Assembly (NCBI GenBank): GCA_947258695.1
Contig: CAMYJG010000005.1
Span: 1 to 64,000 of the forward strand
From: an uncultured Ectothiorhodospiraceae bacterium
GTDB lineage: Bacteria; Pseudomonadota; Gammaproteobacteria; UBA6429; Thiohalophilaceae
Reading direction: 5' to 3'
DNA length: 64,000 bases
Positions 35,185-44,429 of this stretch are shown in pieces (the stretch's first letter is position 1; the number at the start of each line of letters is the position of its first letter). The translations under genes were made by a program, and so were the position numbers. A model generated the notes under the pieces. It ran no database searches. It saw nothing but the letters and a program-made list of their open reading frames with translations, and was not told the origin of the DNA.

Positions 35185-36492
35185 CTAATGTTGGTAAATA
35201 TCATCCCGACGCAAAGGGATACTCAATGCCTGGTGGGCATGCCCCGTGAGTAACTGGTAAACATTAATGCTGCCTTGATTAAAATAGTAGGCAGAACCTG
35301 CCATATACAAACGCCATAATCGATATGTCGCTTCCGAAGATTCGGCTATCGCCGACTCACGATTTTGTTCCAGCGCACGCACCCAGTGACGCAGGGTCAT
35401 GGCATAGTGGCGCCGCAAACTCTCAACATCGAGCACTTCAAAACCCGCCTCTTCCATCGCCCGGCTAACATCGCTAATGCGGGCCAGTTCACCATCCGGA
35501 AACACGTAATGATTAATAAAGCGGGTAAGATCAGTTTTTTGCCAACCCGTGTCATTGGTAATGCCATGATTAAGGAATAAGCCACCGGGTTTGAGCAATG
35601 ACTTGACGGTGCCAAAATAAACTGGGAAATTTTTCACTCCGACATGCTCAAACATACCCACGCTAACAATACGATCGTACTGAATATCCATCGGCATATC
35701 ACGATAGTCACGCAACTCAACCGTCACCTGATCCTGTAGTCCCAGCTCTCGAATACGTTGTTGCGCATATTCATATTGCTGCTGACTCAGGGTGATGCCA
35801 TGACTCGTCACGCCATAATGTTTTGCTGCCCAACATACCAACGCACCCCAGCCACAGCCAATATCAAGTAAGTGTTGCCCCGCTTGCAACCGCAGCTTGC
35901 GACAAATGTGATCAAGTTTATCGCTCTGTGCATCTGCCAGTGACTGCTGTTCATCACTGAAATAGGCGCAGGAATAAATCATCTGTGGATCTAACCAGAG
36001 TTTGTAAAAATCATTGCTGACATCGTAATGATGGGAAATACTGGCCTGGCTGTTGCGGTGGGCTTCTTGACTCGCTCGCTTCTGTCTTGCCTCGTCATAT
36101 TCAACAGTGCCGCGCAAACGAAGCACATTGAATAACAACGACAACTGTGTACGAAGTGGTATATGTAATTTCTGCATCCATGGAGCCAGATCAAACAGGG
36201 CTTCCAGCTCACCATCAATGTCAATGCCACCACTGAGATAGGCTTCACCGAGTTTTACCATATCCCGTTTCAGTAACAGTTCACGCAATACAGCTGCTTG
36301 CCTGAACACCAGGGAGCATTTAGTTTGCGGGCCATCATTCAACATCCAGTCATCCCACAAACGTATACTCGTGGAACCTCGGTAACTTTCAAGCAGTGTA
36401 GAGATCATGTGCTGAGCCAGTTTTGCTGAAACATGATTCGCTTGCTTTGTAGCAGGGACTTTGTTGATATTTTGCATCTTTAAATAATGCAT
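35185..36492 (-). CDS. cyclopropane-fatty-acyl-phospholipid synthase
   Basis: 435 residues. Methylates cis-unsaturated acyl chains of membrane phospholipids using SAM. Signatures are SISHHYDVSNDFYKLWLD, YSCAYF, LLDIGCGWGALVCWAAKHYG (SAM site), GITLSQQQYEYA, MFEHVG and NHGIT. The start at 36492 gives the usual N-terminal lipid-binding domain. By eye the gene is richer in G+C than its flanks, suggesting a different origin. It follows a small glutaredoxin-like gene. Confidence 0.93.
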   Translation of the reverse strand: MHYLKMQNINKVPATKQANHVSAKLAQHMISTLLESYRGSTSIRLWDDWMLNDGPQTKCSLVFRQAAVLRELLLKRDMVKLGEAYLSGGIDIDGELEALFDLAPWMQKLHIPLRTQLSLLFNVLRLRGTVEYDEARQKRASQEAHRNSQASISHHYDVSNDFYKLWLDPQMIYSCAYFSDEQQSLADAQSDKLDHICRKLRLQAGQHLLDIGCGWGALVCWAAKHYGVTSHGITLSQQQYEYAQQRIRELGLQDQVTVELRDYRDMPMDIQYDRIVSVGMFEHVGVKNFPVYFGTVKSLLKPGGLFLNHGITNDTGWQKTDLTRFINHYVFPDGELARISDVSRAMEEAGFEVLDVESLRRHYAMTLRHWVRALEQNRESAIAESSEATYRLWRLYMAGSAYYFNQGSINVYQLLTGHAHQALSIPLRRDDIYQH

Positions 36493-36523
36493 AATCTGCC
36501 TCCTAATCTAAAGCTCTACCCTA

Positions 36524-36754
36524 TTAATTTATTGTTGCAGACGTGCTAGTGGAGCCATTAAAAAAGGACCCACCAATGCCATCGCTATCGCCATTAACAA
36601 TCAAATTAGGTGAATGTCTAATCTGATATTGTTCAACGAGCTCAGGGTTTTCTTCTGCAAATTTAACTTCACAATCAATGCCCAGGTCTGATAGCTCTTG
36701 TTTTAAATTTGTGCAATGGCTACAACCTTGAGTGGCAATAATGAATATATCCAT
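36524..36754 (-). CDS. glutaredoxin/thioredoxin-like small protein with odd C-terminus
   Basis: 76 residues. The beta-alpha-beta start with CSHC (MDIFIIATQGCSHCTNLKQE) and the cis-Pro region RHSPNLIVNG fit the glutaredoxin-like fold. After NG the sequence becomes DSDGIGGSFFNGSTSTSATIN, unlike the expected final strand and helix, so a 3' frameshift or replacement is possible. It could be a periplasmic or cytosolic thiol protein. Moderate confidence in the fold, low in function. Confidence 0.6.
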   Translation of the reverse strand: MDIFIIATQGCSHCTNLKQELSDLGIDCEVKFAEENPELVEQYQIRHSPNLIVNGDSDGIGGSFFNGSTSTSATIN

Positions 36755-36848
36755 TGGTTTTCTCCTTACATTTATACAATTAGTCTGTTAAATACGTGAA
36801 TTCAGATCGCACTTAGAACCTGAATTTACGATATTTTTTATTTACACA

Positions 36849-37496
36849 TTAATGTGTATGTGGCGTCTTATCATGATCACTTATAGTTTCCCTGGAGCTT
36901 TTCGGGCCTGGCATGTCAATGCTAGAATGGTTGTCCTCATTTTTACTTACTTCATGAGTATCTTCATGGTCATCACCTTTGTGCGTATGTTTACCACTCG
37001 CAACGAGTTTCTGATACTGCGTAACGGTCATCGTATCCAAAGCAGAAACAAGCGCTATCATGTCCCAGATTTGTTCGTCACTATTATTGTGTCCCCACCC
37101 TGGCATACCTGTCATTTTTATACCGTTTTTTATCACCCAGAAAGTTTCATTTGGTTTATCCGCAAAATCGGCATTTTTATACAGTACAGGTGGTTTTGGA
37201 TTTAAACCTTCATACAACTCGGAGGAATCAACACCCGGAGCCAGGTGGCACTGCGTGCACATCGCGTCATAATTAGCAGCACCACGATTAATACGTGCAG
37301 TATCAGCAAGGTTTGGTGTTTTCAACGTTTCTGCTCGCACACTAATGGAACGGTTACGTACTAACTCAAGAAAGGCGTTGGTTATCGCCCAATGTTTGTC
37401 ACTTGCAGAAACATTAAAAACACCAAACCAGATAAATATAAATCCAGCAACTATTACAACCACAGCCAGACTCAATATCTTTTTAATACCAGACAT
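36849..37496 (-). CDS. membrane-anchored cytochrome c
   Basis: 215 residues. An N-terminal uncleaved helix (IKKILSLAVVVIVAGFIFIWFGVF) anchors a periplasmic class I cytochrome with heme site CTQCH (MCTQCHLAPG) and distal Met in MTGMPGWGH. The C-terminal tail is rich in His and Asp (HTHKGDDHEDTHE), possibly metal binding. It is downstream of a YVTN/cytochrome pair on the same strand. Its redox partner is unknown. Confidence 0.85.
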   Translation of the reverse strand: MSGIKKILSLAVVVIVAGFIFIWFGVFNVSASDKHWAITNAFLELVRNRSISVRAETLKTPNLADTARINRGAANYDAMCTQCHLAPGVDSSELYEGLNPKPPVLYKNADFADKPNETFWVIKNGIKMTGMPGWGHNNSDEQIWDMIALVSALDTMTVTQYQKLVASGKHTHKGDDHEDTHEVSKNEDNHSSIDMPGPKSSRETISDHDKTPHTH

Positions 37497-37562
37497 ACTT
37501 GTTACTCCTTACGTTTTTTTATTAAATTAAACTCAAACTACTCAAGCCGCTTTCGCAGCATA

Positions 37563-38534
37563 TTATTCGTTAACGATGGCCATTTGGTGTGCTTCACCCG
37601 CTGGCAACTTAATAGTATTAATTACTTTTAATGTTTTTTGATCTACAACCCAGATAATCGGTTTTTTACGGCTTGAGACATAAACTTTTCCTGCCCCTTT
37701 AATTGTATTCAGATGGTAAGGGGCCGGTGATAGCTGAAGTTCTTTTTTTGTACCTGAAACCGTGTCGATAGCAACCAGTTTATTTTCTTTCTTGCTACTC
37801 ACAAATAATGTTTTTCCATCATCACCGATATCAAGACCATGAACTGCTTTACCTATCTTGTAAGTTTTAATAATTTTTCCTGAAGCTACTGATACGACAG
37901 ACACTTTACCCGCTCTTGGATTACTAACATAAATTGTTTTTTGATCACCGGAAAATGCAATATGTTCTGGCGCAGCACCTGATTCTATTTTTCGTTTTAC
38001 TTTCCAGGTTGTTAAATCAATTTCACTTATCGAGTTGTTACCTGTATTACTCACATAAGCAGTTTTGTTATCTTTTGTAATTAATGTGTAATTAGGAACA
38101 GGACCAGTTTTCACCGTCTTAATCACTTTATTTTCTTCTAAATCAACAACACTGATTGAACCGTGCATACCATGGGTCGATAAAACATATTTCCCATCAG
38201 AGGTAATCGCCTGGTGATGTGTCCAGCCCGCCACGGGAATAGTTGACATTACATGACCGTGTGCCGGGTGAATAAAAAATAATTTACTATTTGGCGCATC
38301 TTTAGCTTCACCTTTTTTAAGCGGTGTTTCCTTTAAGCTGCCTGCAATCAAGTACTCACCATCAGGCGTTGCTACTAAGCCATGAGGATTATCCACACCA
38401 GTATAAGTGGCTGTAATTTCATCTGTTGCGGCATCCACTTTTATTACCTGGTTAGCTGAACCTAAGGGGATATAAACACTAGGGCCAGCTAATAAAGTAC
38501 CTGTAAAAAACATACTTACACTAGTTATAATCAT
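37563..38534 (-). CDS. YVTN/cytochrome D1-type beta-propeller protein
   Basis: 323 residues. A signal-like N-terminus is followed by about seven beta-propeller blades with YVTN-style repeats (TAYVSNTGNNSISEIDL; TIYVSNPRAGKVSVVSV; TLFVSSKKENKLVAIDT). No heme CXXCH of its own. Such propellers are found in periplasmic proteins that accompany c-type cytochromes or bind ligands. It is 48 bp downstream of a cytochrome c gene. Function unknown. Confidence 0.82.
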   Translation of the reverse strand: MIITSVSMFFTGTLLAGPSVYIPLGSANQVIKVDAATDEITATYTGVDNPHGLVATPDGEYLIAGSLKETPLKKGEAKDAPNSKLFFIHPAHGHVMSTIPVAGWTHHQAITSDGKYVLSTHGMHGSISVVDLEENKVIKTVKTGPVPNYTLITKDNKTAYVSNTGNNSISEIDLTTWKVKRKIESGAAPEHIAFSGDQKTIYVSNPRAGKVSVVSVASGKIIKTYKIGKAVHGLDIGDDGKTLFVSSKKENKLVAIDTVSGTKKELQLSPAPYHLNTIKGAGKVYVSSRKKPIIWVVDQKTLKVINTIKLPAGEAHQMAIVNE

Positions 38535-38582
38535 AAAAATGTTTTTATTTTTTATTTCAATTACTCCTTGTATTAATTTAAC

Positions 38583-38903
38583 TTACTTAGTAAACGTTTT
38601 AAGCATATAACGAATAATTTCAAGTAAATCATCATCCGTCAGGTTAGGGTTACCACCTTTAGCTGGCATACTCACTCCAGTTTTTTGTATACCAAGCTTT
38701 AATCGTGTCAATAATTTTGATTCCTCAATCTTTGACCATTGCAGGTTTTCCTGCAGATCTGAAACGCCTGGCATAGTTCCACTTCCATCCTCTGCATGAC
38801 AAACCATGCAATTTTTCAGATATAAATCTTCAGCTGAAACTGACGCATAGGAAAATGATGGAAATAATAAAACTAAATATAGTGATATAATTTTCCTCAT
38901 CAT
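38583..38903 (-). CDS. small class I cytochrome c
   Basis: 106 residues with a signal peptide (ISLYLVLLFPSFSYAS), heme motif CMVCHAEDGSG and a distal Met in GVSMPAKGG, followed by the C-terminal helix LLEIIRYMLK. A typical soluble periplasmic electron carrier. It is 17 bp from the SHOCT gene and part of the same minus-strand run. Confidence 0.88.
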   Translation of the reverse strand: MMRKIISLYLVLLFPSFSYASVSAEDLYLKNCMVCHAEDGSGTMPGVSDLQENLQWSKIEESKLLTRLKLGIQKTGVSMPAKGGNPNLTDDDLLEIIRYMLKTFTK

Positions 38904-38920
38904 ATTAGCTCCTGAACAAT

Positions 38921-39145
38921 TTAATTCTCAAGCTCTTTACGACGACGTTCATATTCTTCTTCATCGATCTCACCACGCGCATAGCGTTTTTTTAGAATTT
39001 CAAGTGGACTCTCATTTGCTGAAGATGAGTTTCCTGAACTTCCACCGATGATGTTCTGAAATAAAAAAAACAATCCAGCGATGATTAATATCCAGAAAAT
39101 CCACATAAAACCACCTCCAAAAAAATGTCCTTCTCCACTCATCAT
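38921..39145 (-). CDS. membrane protein with SHOCT domain
   Basis: 74 residues: one transmembrane helix (FMWIFWILIIAGLFFLF), a Ser/Asn-rich linker, then a C-terminal SHOCT motif (SPLEILKKRYARGEIDEEEYERR). Such proteins are frequent companions of copper and silver resistance genes and are thought to mediate oligomerisation. Function unknown. It is followed by a cytochrome gene. Confidence 0.85.
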   Translation of the reverse strand: MMSGEGHFFGGGFMWIFWILIIAGLFFLFQNIIGGSSGNSSSANESPLEILKKRYARGEIDEEEYERRRKELEN

Positions 39146-39177
39146 AACTTCCTCCTTTTCGTAAATTGTTCTAATTA

Positions 39178-39639
39178 TTAATAGCTTGTGTAAACAGTTG
39201 CACGGTTATTTTTATCTATTGCCAGAACGTTATATTTATCTTTTCTATGTCCTTCCATACCAGGAGAGCCCATTGGCATACCGGGAACGGATAAACCTTT
39301 AATATCGGGTTTATCTTTGAGCAGCTTTTTAATATCAGAAGCAGAAACATGCCCCTCGATAAAATAATTACCAACCTTTCCTGTATGGCATGACTGGAAT
39401 TGACGTTTAACACCAAATGTTTTTTTAATGGGTTTCATATTTCGATAATCTTTGGTTTTAACGTTAAAACCTTCTTTTTTTAAATGATCAACCCATTTTT
39501 TACAGCAGCCACAAGTTGGGCTTTTGTAAACCATAATATCTTTTGCTTGTGCAGTTTGACTCATAATACCAAAGCCAGCATAAATGCTGATTGCAAAAAC
39601 TGCGATAACATATGAAATCATTCTTGATTGTCTCTTCAT
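39178..39639 (-). CDS. DUF411 (CopG-like) metal-binding protein
   Basis: 153 residues, periplasmic (signal peptide IAVFAISIYAGFGIMSQTAQA). The DUF411 core has CXXC within SPTCGCCKKWVDHLK, then CHTGKVGNYFIEGHV and a Met-rich end VPGMPMGSPGMEGH. CopG/DUF411 proteins in copper islands are thioredoxin-like and bind copper. It is 38 bp downstream of cusA and cotranscribed. A role in periplasmic copper handling is likely. Confidence 0.85.
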   Translation of the reverse strand: MKRQSRMISYVIAVFAISIYAGFGIMSQTAQAKDIMVYKSPTCGCCKKWVDHLKKEGFNVKTKDYRNMKPIKKTFGVKRQFQSCHTGKVGNYFIEGHVSASDIKKLLKDKPDIKGLSVPGMPMGSPGMEGHRKDKYNVLAIDKNNRATVYTSY

Positions 39640-39677
39640 AATATAATTCCTGATTAAATTAATTTGTTAGTTTTATT

Positions 39678-42600
39678 TTAATTTTCCTTTAAAATACTTT
39701 GCTGTTTCCACAACAAGAATACAGCCGGAAGTACAACCAATGTTAGTAATGTTGCACTCACCATTCCACCTACCATAGGAGCTGCAATGCGACGCATCAC
39801 CTCTGAACCCGTACCACTCCCAAGCATAATAGGTAATAAACCCGAGATGATTGCAGCAACGGTCATCATGATAGGACGAACTCTTAATAATGCACCTTCG
39901 ATAACTGCATTGCGTAACTCTTCAATAGTTAAAGAATGTCGACCTTCGATCTTATTCTGCAATCTTTTATAAGCCTGGTTTAAATACACCAGCATTATCA
40001 CACCAATTTCCACGGCGACACCTGCTAGTGCAATAAAACCAACACCAACAGCAACCGACATGTTGTAATCGAGGATATAAAGTAACCAAAAGCCACCGAC
40101 CAATGCTAATGGCAAGGTGCCCATAATAATTAACACTTCAACCATATTGCGGAAGTTTAAATACAGTAACAACACAATAATGACTAAGGTAAATGGTACA
40201 ACGATGGAAAGACGCTCTTTGGCGCGAACAAGGTATTCATACTGCCCCGACCATGAAATAGAATAACCCGCGGGTAATTTTACTTCTTCACTAACTACCC
40301 GTTGTGCTTCTTCGACATAAGATCCTAAATCTCGCCCATCGATATCGACAAAGGTCCAACCATTGGGTCGTGCATCTTCACTTTTGATCATGGCAGGGCC
40401 CAGTTCTGTTTTCACATCTGCCACTTCACTTAAAGGTATGCGTGATCCAGTATTAGTGACAATGGGCAAGTTACGTAAGTCTTCAACTGAATCACGCAAA
40501 TCCCGAGGATAGCGAACATTAATCGGGTAACGTTCCAGACCTTCTACGCTTTGAGCCACGACCATACCGCCAACCGCCGTTTTTACCACGGCATGTACAT
40601 CTGCAATATTAAGCCCAAAGCGTGATGCTGCTACACGATCGACATCAACCGTGACATATCGTCCACCGGCAACACGTTCTGAAAACGCTGAAACTGTACC
40701 GGGAACTTTAACTACCACCTCTTCAATACGCTTACCGATATCTTGTAAAACTTTCAAATCTGGCCCGGCGACTTTAATGCCAACCGGCGTTTTTATACCG
40801 GTTGCCAACATATCAATACGTGTTTTAATCGGCATGACCCAGGCATTGGTTAATCCCGGGAATTGTATTAAGCGATTAAACTCTTCGCGTAATTTTTCCC
40901 GTGTCATTCCTTCACGCCATTCACTTTTCGGTTTAAATTGAATGGTTGTCTCGATCATTGTTAACGGCGCAGGATCAGTTGCCGTATCGGCTCGACCAAT
41001 TTTTCCGAACACACGTTTTACCTCGGGTACCGTTTTAATTAACTTATCCGTTTGTTGTAATAACTCCTGAGCTTTACCGACAGATACTCCCGGAAAAGTT
41101 GTTGGCATATACATTAGATCGCCTTCATCCAGATCTGGCATAAACTCTGAACCAATGTTCATCATTGGCCAAATACCAGCCATCACTAATACCAACGCAG
41201 CAGCCAAAACCGTTTTTGGTTTATCCAGAACATAATGAATAAATGGACGATAAACTTTAACTAAAAACACATTAACCGGGTTTTCATGTTCAGGTTTAAT
41301 TTTTCCCCGAATAAAATACCCCATTAAAACAGGCACCAGGGTAATCGCTAAACCTGCTGCTGCTGCCATGGCAAACGTCTTTGTAAAGGCCAATGGTGCA
41401 AACAGTTTTCCTTCTTGTGCTTCTAAGGTAAACACCGGTAAAAAACTCAATGTAATAATCAGTAACGAGAAAAAGAGAGGCGGCCCTACTTCCATGGTAG
41501 CCTCTCGCATAATGCGCCACCTGTTTTCATCAGTCAGCGCCTCTTTCTCAATATGTTTATGTACGTTTTCTATCATTACGATAGCAGCATCAACCATTGC
41601 GCCGATCGCAATTGCTATCCCGCCTAATGACATAATATTCGCATTCATACCTTGCTGATACATAATCATGAAAGCAACCAGGATACCAATGGGCAAACTT
41701 ACGATAGCAACCAGTGCAGAACGTATATGAAAAAGAAAAACCATACACACCAGGGCAACAACAATAAATTCTTCAACCAGCTTTGAGTTTAAATTATCAA
41801 CGGCGCGATTAATTAATTGCGAACGGTCATAGGTTTCAACAATTTCTACACCTTTTGGCAAACCATTCTTTAACTCTTCAAGTTTTTCTTTAACATGTTT
41901 TATTGTTTTTAAGGCATTTTCACCGTAGCGCATAACAACTATGCCACCCACCACTTCACCTTCACCATCAAGCTCTGCCATACCACGGCGCATTTGTGGC
42001 CCAAAGCGAATATCAGCAACATCTTTTAGTAAAATAGGAGTACCGCGTTTATTAACACCGATAGGTATGCGACGCAGATCATCCAGTTCATCGATATAGC
42101 CAGTTGCCCGGATCATATACTCTGCTTCCGCCATTTCAATAACGGAACCACCCGTTTCCTGATTTGCATTTTTTATTGCCATGCGAACCTTATGTAACGG
42201 AATGTTATAAGCACGTAAGCGATCCGGATTGAGTACAACCTGGTATTGCTTAACCATACCACCCAATGTTGCAACTTCTGACACACCAGGAACGGTTTGC
42301 AATTCATATTTTAAAAACCAGTCTTGCAAGCTACGTAACTGTGCCAGGTCAGTTTTGCCGGTCGGATCTTTTAACGCATATTCATAAACCCAACCGACTC
42401 CTGTCGCATCGGGGCCAAGTGCAGGACGTGCTTCGGGTGGTAAACGGCTTGCCACCTGGCTTAAATATTCAAGTACACGTGAACGTGCCCAGTATATATC
42501 TGTACCATCTTCAAAAATGACATAGACATATGAGTCATTAAAAAAAGAATAACCCCGAACGGTTACCGCACCGGGAACCGATAACATTGCCGTAGTTAAA

Positions 42601-42803
42601 GGATAGGTCACCTGATCTTCGACAACACGTGGCGACTGGCCGGGATAGGTTGTTTTAATAATTACCTGGACATCAGATAAATCAGGAATAGCATCAAGCG
42701 GGGTATTTTTTACCGCAAAGATACCCCCGACAAGTAATATAACGGTCATCAACAAAACCAGGAAACGATTTGTTAGTGACCAGTCAATAATTTTTGCAAT
42801 CAT
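39678..42803 (-). CDS. cusA: heavy-metal efflux RND transporter CusA-like
   Basis: A 1041-residue inner-membrane HME-RND pump with 12 membrane helices and two large periplasmic loops. Family motifs are NTPLDAIPDLSDVQVII, GGIAIAIGAMVDAAIVMIEN (TM4 proton-relay region) and GRADTATDPAPL. The Met-containing segments DLMYMPTTFPG, RIDMLATGIKTP and AVGGMVVAQ match where E. coli CusA holds its Cu/Ag methionines, from memory. It is in a cusC-cusB-cusA order, 12 bp after cusB. Copper/silver is the likely substrate; zinc/cobalt is less likely. Confidence 0.9.
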   Translation of the reverse strand: MIAKIIDWSLTNRFLVLLMTVILLVGGIFAVKNTPLDAIPDLSDVQVIIKTTYPGQSPRVVEDQVTYPLTTAMLSVPGAVTVRGYSFFNDSYVYVIFEDGTDIYWARSRVLEYLSQVASRLPPEARPALGPDATGVGWVYEYALKDPTGKTDLAQLRSLQDWFLKYELQTVPGVSEVATLGGMVKQYQVVLNPDRLRAYNIPLHKVRMAIKNANQETGGSVIEMAEAEYMIRATGYIDELDDLRRIPIGVNKRGTPILLKDVADIRFGPQMRRGMAELDGEGEVVGGIVVMRYGENALKTIKHVKEKLEELKNGLPKGVEIVETYDRSQLINRAVDNLNSKLVEEFIVVALVCMVFLFHIRSALVAIVSLPIGILVAFMIMYQQGMNANIMSLGGIAIAIGAMVDAAIVMIENVHKHIEKEALTDENRWRIMREATMEVGPPLFFSLLIITLSFLPVFTLEAQEGKLFAPLAFTKTFAMAAAAGLAITLVPVLMGYFIRGKIKPEHENPVNVFLVKVYRPFIHYVLDKPKTVLAAALVLVMAGIWPMMNIGSEFMPDLDEGDLMYMPTTFPGVSVGKAQELLQQTDKLIKTVPEVKRVFGKIGRADTATDPAPLTMIETTIQFKPKSEWREGMTREKLREEFNRLIQFPGLTNAWVMPIKTRIDMLATGIKTPVGIKVAGPDLKVLQDIGKRIEEVVVKVPGTVSAFSERVAGGRYVTVDVDRVAASRFGLNIADVHAVVKTAVGGMVVAQSVEGLERYPINVRYPRDLRDSVEDLRNLPIVTNTGSRIPLSEVADVKTELGPAMIKSEDARPNGWTFVDIDGRDLGSYVEEAQRVVSEEVKLPAGYSISWSGQYEYLVRAKERLSIVVPFTLVIIVLLLYLNFRNMVEVLIIMGTLPLALVGGFWLLYILDYNMSVAVGVGFIALAGVAVEIGVIMLVYLNQAYKRLQNKIEGRHSLTIEELRNAVIEGALLRVRPIMMTVAAIISGLLPIMLGSGTGSEVMRRIAAPMVGGMVSATLLTLVVLPAVFLLWKQQSILKEN

Positions 42804-42815
42804 TTTCAGTCACTC

Positions 42816-44429
42816 CTACATTTTTGCTTTCGTTATAGATTTAACAATGTAGCCGTTTTTACTTTTTTCCAGTTCAAACTCAACCTTGTCGCCTTTATTT
42901 AAACCTTTAAGAGATAAATTTTCTTTTATCTCAAAATCCATCACCATGTCAGGCCAATCCAGGGCGGGAATAGGATCATGCGCCATATTTATTTTGTTCT
43001 CCCCGGGCATGAGTTCTTTTAATATGCCTGTACCCATGATCTTTTCAGACTTAACCAAATCTGCTTTCATATCTGCCATTCCGTCATTCATTATGGGATC
43101 ATTTGCAGATGACATTCTTGCAATGCTGGCTTTTAAACTGGCTTCTGAATCAATCAGGAACTGGCCGGAAGTAACGACCTTTTCGCCTACCTTCAAGCCA
43201 TCTATAATTTCAATAAACTCACCTGATTCAATTCCTGCGGTTACTTCTCGTGGTTGAAAACGTCCTTTACCAACCGAGAGAATAACGCGTTGATCATTCC
43301 CGCTACGAATCAATGCTTCACGAGGAATGACCATTACCTCACGTTTGGCACCACCGTATATTGTAACGTCTGCGAACATGTTTGGTTTTAATGCTTCATC
43401 TTTATTATCGAATCGTAAACGAACTTTTAGTGTTCTGGTTTTTGGATCAAGACTTGGATAAATATATTCAACTTCACCTTCCCAGTTACGGCCAGGTAAA
43501 TAAGATAAAGAAACTTCTGCCGATTGACCCAGCTTCACCCAATCTGCCTGACTTTCAAATACCTCGGCTAGTAACCAGACACTCGATAAATCAGCCAGGC
43601 TCATAACAAGCTTGGCTGGCATAACAAACATACCCTCACGAATATTCAGTTTTGCAATAATGCCATCCTGCTTTGCATATACTTTGACATATTGGTTTGC
43701 TTTTCGAATTTTATTCAAGCGGGTTATTTGAGAATTGGAAATACCTAGCGCGATTAAGCGTTCTCGTGATGCACTTGTAAGCCCCTTATGGCCGCTACGT
43801 AATGCTTGCAAGTATTCTTCTTGTGCATTCACCAGCTCTGGTGCATAAACTTCAAATAATAATTGACCTTTTTTTACACGTTCACCTTCTGACTTAACAT
43901 AGAGTTTTTCTATCCAACCTTTAGTGCGCAAATGCAGATGGGAAATTTTGTTCTCGTCAAAACCTACATAACCAACCGTATCAATACGGCGCCACAATTT
44001 ATCTCTTTGTACGTAGGCAGTGCGCACACCCATGTTATTTTCAACTGCAGCCGATATTTTCACGGTAATACCATCTTCACCATCATCATAAACAGGCACT
44101 AAGTCCATTCCCATCGGTGACTTACCGGGTTCATCACGACGATAATTAGCATCCATCGGTGCAACCCAGTAGAGAATTTTCTTCTCCTTCTTTTCTTCAG
44201 CTTCTTTTTTAATTAAATCCATCCCACATATTGGACAATTCCCTGGTTTGTCTCGAATAATTTGTGGATGCATTGGGCATACATAAGTTGGATCAAGATG
44301 CTTACTTGCATGCTCAACGGCCGTTTCTTTTTTATCCGCTTCCACCATATCCATGTTTTCATCTTGCTCACTGCATGCGGTTACAAAAATAGCCATCAGC
44401 GATATTAAAATGATATTTAGCTTATTCAT
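42816..44429 (-). CDS. cusB: RND periplasmic adaptor CusB with heavy-metal-binding and CusF domains
   Basis: A 537-residue membrane-fusion lipoprotein (lipobox FVTACSEQ). N-terminal heavy-metal-binding modules YVCPMHPQIIRDKPGNCPIC and YWVAPMDANYRRDEPGKSPM are followed by the barrel-sandwich/alpha-hairpin adaptor core. A C-terminal CusF-like domain has AHDPIPALDWPDMVMDF, retaining the His, Trp and two Met that bind Cu(I) in CusF. So chaperone and adaptor are one polypeptide. Its start overlaps cusC by 4 bp. Confidence 0.9.
   Translation of the reverse strand: MNKLNIILISLMAIFVTACSEQDENMDMVEADKKETAVEHASKHLDPTYVCPMHPQIIRDKPGNCPICGMDLIKKEAEEKKEKKILYWVAPMDANYRRDEPGKSPMGMDLVPVYDDGEDGITVKISAAVENNMGVRTAYVQRDKLWRRIDTVGYVGFDENKISHLHLRTKGWIEKLYVKSEGERVKKGQLLFEVYAPELVNAQEEYLQALRSGHKGLTSASRERLIALGISNSQITRLNKIRKANQYVKVYAKQDGIIAKLNIREGMFVMPAKLVMSLADLSSVWLLAEVFESQADWVKLGQSAEVSLSYLPGRNWEGEVEYIYPSLDPKTRTLKVRLRFDNKDEALKPNMFADVTIYGGAKREVMVIPREALIRSGNDQRVILSVGKGRFQPREVTAGIESGEFIEIIDGLKVGEKVVTSGQFLIDSEASLKASIARMSSANDPIMNDGMADMKADLVKSEKIMGTGILKELMPGENKINMAHDPIPALDWPDMVMDFEIKENLSLKGLNKGDKVEFELEKSKNGYIVKSITKAKM

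Noticed and set aside
41368-41658. Plus-strand ORFs within cusA
   Set aside because: Antisense shadows of a strongly conserved RND gene.
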